Assembly (NCBI RefSeq): GCF_030316765.1
Contig: NZ_JASZYT010000005.1
Location: forward strand, 422,244-486,243
DNA: 64,000 nucleotides
Direction: 5' to 3'
From: Variovorax saccharolyticus
Lineage (GTDB): Bacteria; Pseudomonadota; Gammaproteobacteria; Burkholderiales; Burkholderiaceae_C
In this document: piece after piece, positions 60,930 to 64,000 of the stretch
Numbering within the stretch: position 1 is the first letter of the stretch
Layout of the letters: each line of letters begins with the position of its first letter
Made by a program: the position numbers and the translations under genes
The notes under the pieces: generated by a model
What the model was told of the DNA's origin: nothing
Databases searched by the model: none
What the model saw: the letters and a program-made list of their open reading frames with translations, nothing else

Positions 60930-62069
60930 ATGAAATCTGCTGAGAAAACGTCGCCGTCCCAGGTGCCCAAGGTGTCCAAGGCCTTGGTGCCCTTGAAAAC
61001 CGACCACGCGCTGCTCGACCCCAGCCAGCTGTCCGACATGGCCGAGGAAGCCGCGCACGACTTGATGGCCGAGGGCGAGTCGGACAACACGCGCCTGGCG
61101 TACCGCGCCGCCATGCGCTACTGGGCCGCCTGGTTCGGCGCGCGCTATGGCCAGCAGATGGCGCTGCCGGTGGCCGTCCCCGTGGTGGTCCAGTTCATCG
61201 TCGACCACGCTCAGCGCTCGACCAAGGCGGGCCTCGAGCACCAGCTGCCGCCCGAGATTGACCAGGCGCTGGTGGAAGCCGGCTTTAAGGGAAAGCTCGG
61301 GGCGCCGGCGCTGAACACCCTGGTGCACCGGGTCTCAGTGCTCTCGATGGCGCACCACGTCTCCAAGCAGCCCAATCCGTGCGTCGACCCTGCGGTGAAG
61401 GCACTCCTGAGCAAGACCAGAAAAGCCTATGCGAAGCGCAACGCCCTGCCTCACAAGCAACGTGCGCTGACCAAGGAGCCGCTGGAGGCGGTACTGGAGA
61501 CCTGCGACGACTCGCTGAAAGGAAAACGTGACCGCGCCCTCCTCCTCTTCGCCTGGGCCTCGGGCGGACGCCGGCGCTCGGAGGTGTCAGAAGCCGCCTT
61601 CGAGAACCTGCACCGCGGGGATGAAGGCGCCTATCTGTACACGCTGGCGAGTTCGAAGACGAACCACAACGGGAAGATCCGGGCGGAAGATGTAAAGCCG
61701 GTGGTGGGGTCGGCGGCCGTGGCACTCGAGGCCTGGCTCAAGGCGAGCGGGATCACGTCGGGGCCCCTCTTCCGGCGGATCCTCAAGAACGGCAAGCTCG
61801 GCACCGATGGGCTCTCGGGGACGGCGGTGCGGGACGTTGTGAAGGCGCGATGTGCGCTGGCCGGTGTGGGGGAGGATTTCTCGGCCCATTCGCTGCGCTC
61901 GGGGTTCGTGACCGAGGCGGGACGGCAGAACATGCCGCTGCAGGAAACGATGGCGATGACGGGGCATCGGAGTGTGGAGACGATCGGGGGGTATTTCAGG
62001 GCGGGGGCAGCGCACGTGAGCGCCGTCGCAAGGATGATGGATCCGGGAAAGCCGGTCGACAAGACTTAG
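60930..62069 (+). CDS. Tyrosine recombinase/integrase
   Basis: A 379-residue phage-integrase-type recombinase. The N-terminal SAM-like DNA-binding domain is at about 45-165 (SDNTRLAYRAAMRYWAAWFG). The catalytic domain shows the first arginine in ASGGRRRSEVSE, the H-x-x-R in FSAHSLRSGFVTEAG, the second histidine in MTGHRSVETIGG and the tyrosine in GGYFRAG. GGAGGT precedes the ATG at 60930. No tRNA or direct repeat marking an attachment site was recognised near it. It is divergent from the KfrA-like gene. Confidence 0.9.
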   Translation: MKSAEKTSPSQVPKVSKALVPLKTDHALLDPSQLSDMAEEAAHDLMAEGESDNTRLAYRAAMRYWAAWFGARYGQQMALPVAVPVVVQFIVDHAQRSTKAGLEHQLPPEIDQALVEAGFKGKLGAPALNTLVHRVSVLSMAHHVSKQPNPCVDPAVKALLSKTRKAYAKRNALPHKQRALTKEPLEAVLETCDDSLKGKRDRALLLFAWASGGRRRSEVSEAAFENLHRGDEGAYLYTLASSKTNHNGKIRAEDVKPVVGSAAVALEAWLKASGITSGPLFRRILKNGKLGTDGLSGTAVRDVVKARCALAGVGEDFSAHSLRSGFVTEAGRQNMPLQETMAMTGHRSVETIGGYFRAGAAHVSAVARMMDPGKPVDKT

Positions 62070-62298
62070 GGGTTGACGCGGCTAAGCAAGGCGCCGAGTT
62101 CTAGTCACAGAGTTGGCAAATGTGGAAGGGCTGGCCGAGATTACCTTGCATCCACCGCTGCAGGGCCTACTCAACGAACCCATTCATCTTTCTTGCAATT
62201 GCTGTTCACTTTTCCGAGGCGTATCGTCGCCTGCTCCGCCGCGGTTCGCCAACTGCAGGCTGCGCGCGCTCTGTCTCATCCTGGCTGTGAGGAGTTCC

Positions 62299-63636
62299 AT
62301 GTCGCTGTTCGTGCACACCTCGACCTTCAAGATCAACACCTGCGTTCATCGACAGGCCTACGGCAATTTGCCGGCGGGGGGCATACGCGTGCGACTGGCC
62401 ACCCTTAGCGGGATTCTCTCGGGCAATGAGCAAGTTCACATTGGCCCGCGGCAGCGACCCAGGTATCAGGAACTGCACTCGGACGACACGTATCAGGCGC
62501 TCGACGTTTGCTTCGACGAGAGTGCGGTTGCGAGCTTGGCCGACATGGTGTTCACCAGTCTGGGGGTACTGAGCCTCTCGCAACTAACCTTCCGTTTTCT
62601 CGACTTCGGCTTTCTCTACGTGGTGGCCGGCTTTACGCTGTCAGGGTCGATGGCAGATCCCTCGACTGTGCCCATGACCGACATATCTAGGCAAATCAAG
62701 CGCTTGCTTGACGATCTTCAGTCTGGGGAGACTGGCCACTCCCTATTTAGAACCCTGACCAACGAACAGCTCATTGAATCGACGGCGCTGCAGGAAGGCG
62801 ACTCCTCGAGCTTGCTGTCGTCAGTGCCGTTCGAATGGGACGATCACTACGTTTACGGCACGCACATGTTCCTGATTGGGGAGACGCCGGAAGTGGTGGA
62901 GGAGTACAAGAAGGGGTTCGAAGTACTCGACGTCAAACTGTCTTACGACGATGTCACGATTTACTTGTCAGAGGAGTTCCCTCTCTGGGTCAGTCCTAGG
63001 CGGATAGCCTTCGACGAACTCATGTATTTCCTGGATGCCGACTGTATTTACCTGGCCGAACAGACATTTCATTCTTCGTGCATCAACGGCTACCAGCGCA
63101 TCCTCAAGCAATTCGTGGCCTCAAACGAAACGACGCCCCAGACGATGACGGAAAGTGTGAGAGCGCGGTGGAGCGGATGGTGGCGGAGGCCTGGGTCGTC
63201 CCAGAGCTTGTTAACCAGCCACGAACTGAGGCATATCCTCATTCGCGACAAGTTGACACTAACGCAGATCGCGCAGCGCAGCGAGTGCTTTGATTCCGAT
63301 CAGAACAAGTACCTGAAGGCGTGCAAGGCGCTGTATTCGCTGGAGCAGGGCTTTGAGCTTTATCAGGATGTCGAGGAAACCCTTAAGTATGTGGTGCATG
63401 ACCAGGAGCAGAAGGACAAAGAGGAAACGGACGCAACGATCCAAATACTGGTGGCATGCTTTGCGGCCCTCGCCGTCTTGTCCGTCATGGCTGACCTTGT
63501 TGGATTGATCAATCTGCCGCGAGTTATCCCCGAGCAGTTGCGCTGGAGGCGGCTCGCAACGATCTTGACGGTTCTGGCAGTGCTGCTCTATCTGATATGG
63601 CGCTTCGGGGCCAAACGCCGAAGGACTCGAACGTAG
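62299..63636 (+). CDS. Unrecognised protein with two C-terminal membrane helices (CorA-like layout)
   Basis: A 445-residue protein with a large soluble N-terminal part, a helical stretch (YLKACKALYSLEQGFELY and TLKYVVHDQEQKDKEETD) and two closely spaced helices at about 381-404 and 419-436, ending in a basic tail. This is the topology of CorA-like channels, but the GMN signature after the first helix is absent (VGLIN instead). Base composition is visibly less GC-rich than in the neighbours, which suggests transfer. The ATG at 62299 follows a GGAG. A longer frame back to 62113 is unlikely. Function is unknown; a membrane effector is one option. Confidence 0.7.
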   Translation: MSLFVHTSTFKINTCVHRQAYGNLPAGGIRVRLATLSGILSGNEQVHIGPRQRPRYQELHSDDTYQALDVCFDESAVASLADMVFTSLGVLSLSQLTFRFLDFGFLYVVAGFTLSGSMADPSTVPMTDISRQIKRLLDDLQSGETGHSLFRTLTNEQLIESTALQEGDSSSLLSSVPFEWDDHYVYGTHMFLIGETPEVVEEYKKGFEVLDVKLSYDDVTIYLSEEFPLWVSPRRIAFDELMYFLDADCIYLAEQTFHSSCINGYQRILKQFVASNETTPQTMTESVRARWSGWWRRPGSSQSLLTSHELRHILIRDKLTLTQIAQRSECFDSDQNKYLKACKALYSLEQGFELYQDVEETLKYVVHDQEQKDKEETDATIQILVACFAALAVLSVMADLVGLINLPRVIPEQLRWRRLATILTVLAVLLYLIWRFGAKRRRTRT

Positions 63637-63778
63637 AGACCCTGGGTGCCAGGTCTTGGCCGGCTGCGCTGATGTGCGACGCGGACGCAAATCACGTGTT
63701 GGCGACGAAGCCGAAGCGCGCCAACTTGTCGAGGAAGGGGGTAGTCGTCCTTTCTATGCAGAAAGATGTTGAGTTCCA

Positions 63779-64000
63779 TGCAATCCTGACCCGGCGGGGA
63801 TGCGGACGAAAACTTGGACTACCAGGAGGTAGTTCATGTATTCATACGACGACAGAATCCGAGCCGTTGAGCTTTACATCAAGCTTGGTAAACGGGTTAG
63901 GCCCACCATCAGACAGTTGGGTTACCCAACCAAGAACGCTTTGAAGGGCTGGTACCGCGAGTATCAGCAGCGCCTCGACCTGCCAGTGCGCTATGCAGGT
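63779..64000 (+). mobile_element. Left end of an IS3-family insertion sequence (cut by window edge)
   Basis: An OrfA gene at 63836 shows that an IS3-type element begins here. The likely left terminus is near 63779, where TGCAATCCTGACCCGGCGG begins, a TG start followed by the TGACCC-type stretch seen in IS3 inverted repeats. The right end and the duplicated target lie beyond the window, so the boundary is approximate. Confidence 0.55.
63836..64000 (+). CDS. IS3-family transposase OrfA, N-terminal part (3' truncated by window)
   Basis: The first 55 residues are MYSYDDRIRAVELYIKLGKR, then VRPTIRQLGYPTKNALKGW and a continuation, the helix-turn-helix start of IS3/IS150-group OrfA. AGGAGG lies eight bases upstream of the ATG. 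The frame runs off the window end, and OrfB, reached by programmed frameshift in this family, is expected beyond it. Confidence 0.85.
   Translation, partial: MYSYDDRIRAVELYIKLGKRVRPTIRQLGYPTKNALKGWYREYQQRLDLPVRYAG

Noticed and set aside
62070..62298. A tRNA or attachment-site repeat beside the integrase
   Set aside because: No tRNA-like fold or direct repeat could be recognised in the gaps around the integrase.
62113..62298. N-terminal extension of the two-helix membrane protein
   Set aside because: The extra residues look non-coding and cysteine/proline-rich, and a GGAG precedes the ATG at 62299.

Overview
The window looks like chromosomal DNA of a high-GC betaproteobacterium of the Burkholderiales, most likely Comamonadaceae and close to Variovorax. 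This is an inference from codon and base composition, two Bug/TctC-type solute receptors, many LysR regulators next to catabolic genes, and a C-run/G-run hairpin repeat that I associate with that family. No rRNA, tRNA or CRISPR array was recognised.

Left part (1-17215). The window opens inside a VanB-type oxygenase reductase gene, followed by an NCS2 permease with an unusual soluble tail and a convergent kelch-repeat lipoprotein gene. At 3691 lies a PAS-LytTR regulator of the RcoM (CO sensor) type. Three genes for secreted or glycine/serine-rich proteins and a DUF6502 gene (4503-8865) separate it from a form I aerobic CO dehydrogenase cluster, coxM-coxS-coxL-coxG-coxD-coxE-coxF plus a molybdopterin nucleotidyltransferase (9042-17215). 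CoxL carries the form I active-site loop AYRCSFR. Directly upstream of coxM are three 9-bp repeats spaced exactly 21 bp apart, ending just before a weak -35 slot. This is the geometry expected for a LytTR activator, so RcoM is the likely CO-dependent switch of the cluster.

Middle part (17176-34287). Small housekeeping genes (GIY-YIG, FmdB zinc ribbon, peroxiredoxin-like) are followed by a tightly coupled operon (isochorismatase-like, XapX, YtcJ-type amidohydrolase, DoxX, MFS). A VapBC toxin-antitoxin pair follows, with a palindromic operator. Next come a LysR-tarD-Bug module for D-tartrate and a minus-strand catabolic operon (SDR, DctP, fused DctQM, split transketolase and probably an AEC carrier), which is divergent from its own LysR regulator.

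Right-middle part (34402-50531). A Baeyer-Villiger monooxygenase fused to an esterase, an RlmN-like radical SAM enzyme, acylphosphatase and pirin come first. They are followed by a maleylacetate reductase/Bug/AraC/LysR module, an MHYT-GGDEF-EAL c-di-GMP protein and a CrtC-like lipocalin gene.

Right part (50743-64000). An ABC polysaccharide exporter (Wzm/Wzt) with two glycosyltransferases and two sugar-modifying enzymes forms a compact surface-polysaccharide operon. Beyond it are small secreted proteins. The end is an accessory segment: a KfrA-like coiled-coil DNA-binding protein divergent from a tyrosine recombinase across a palindrome-rich gap, an unrecognised protein with two C-terminal membrane helices in a CorA-like layout, and the left end of an IS3-family element cut by the window edge.
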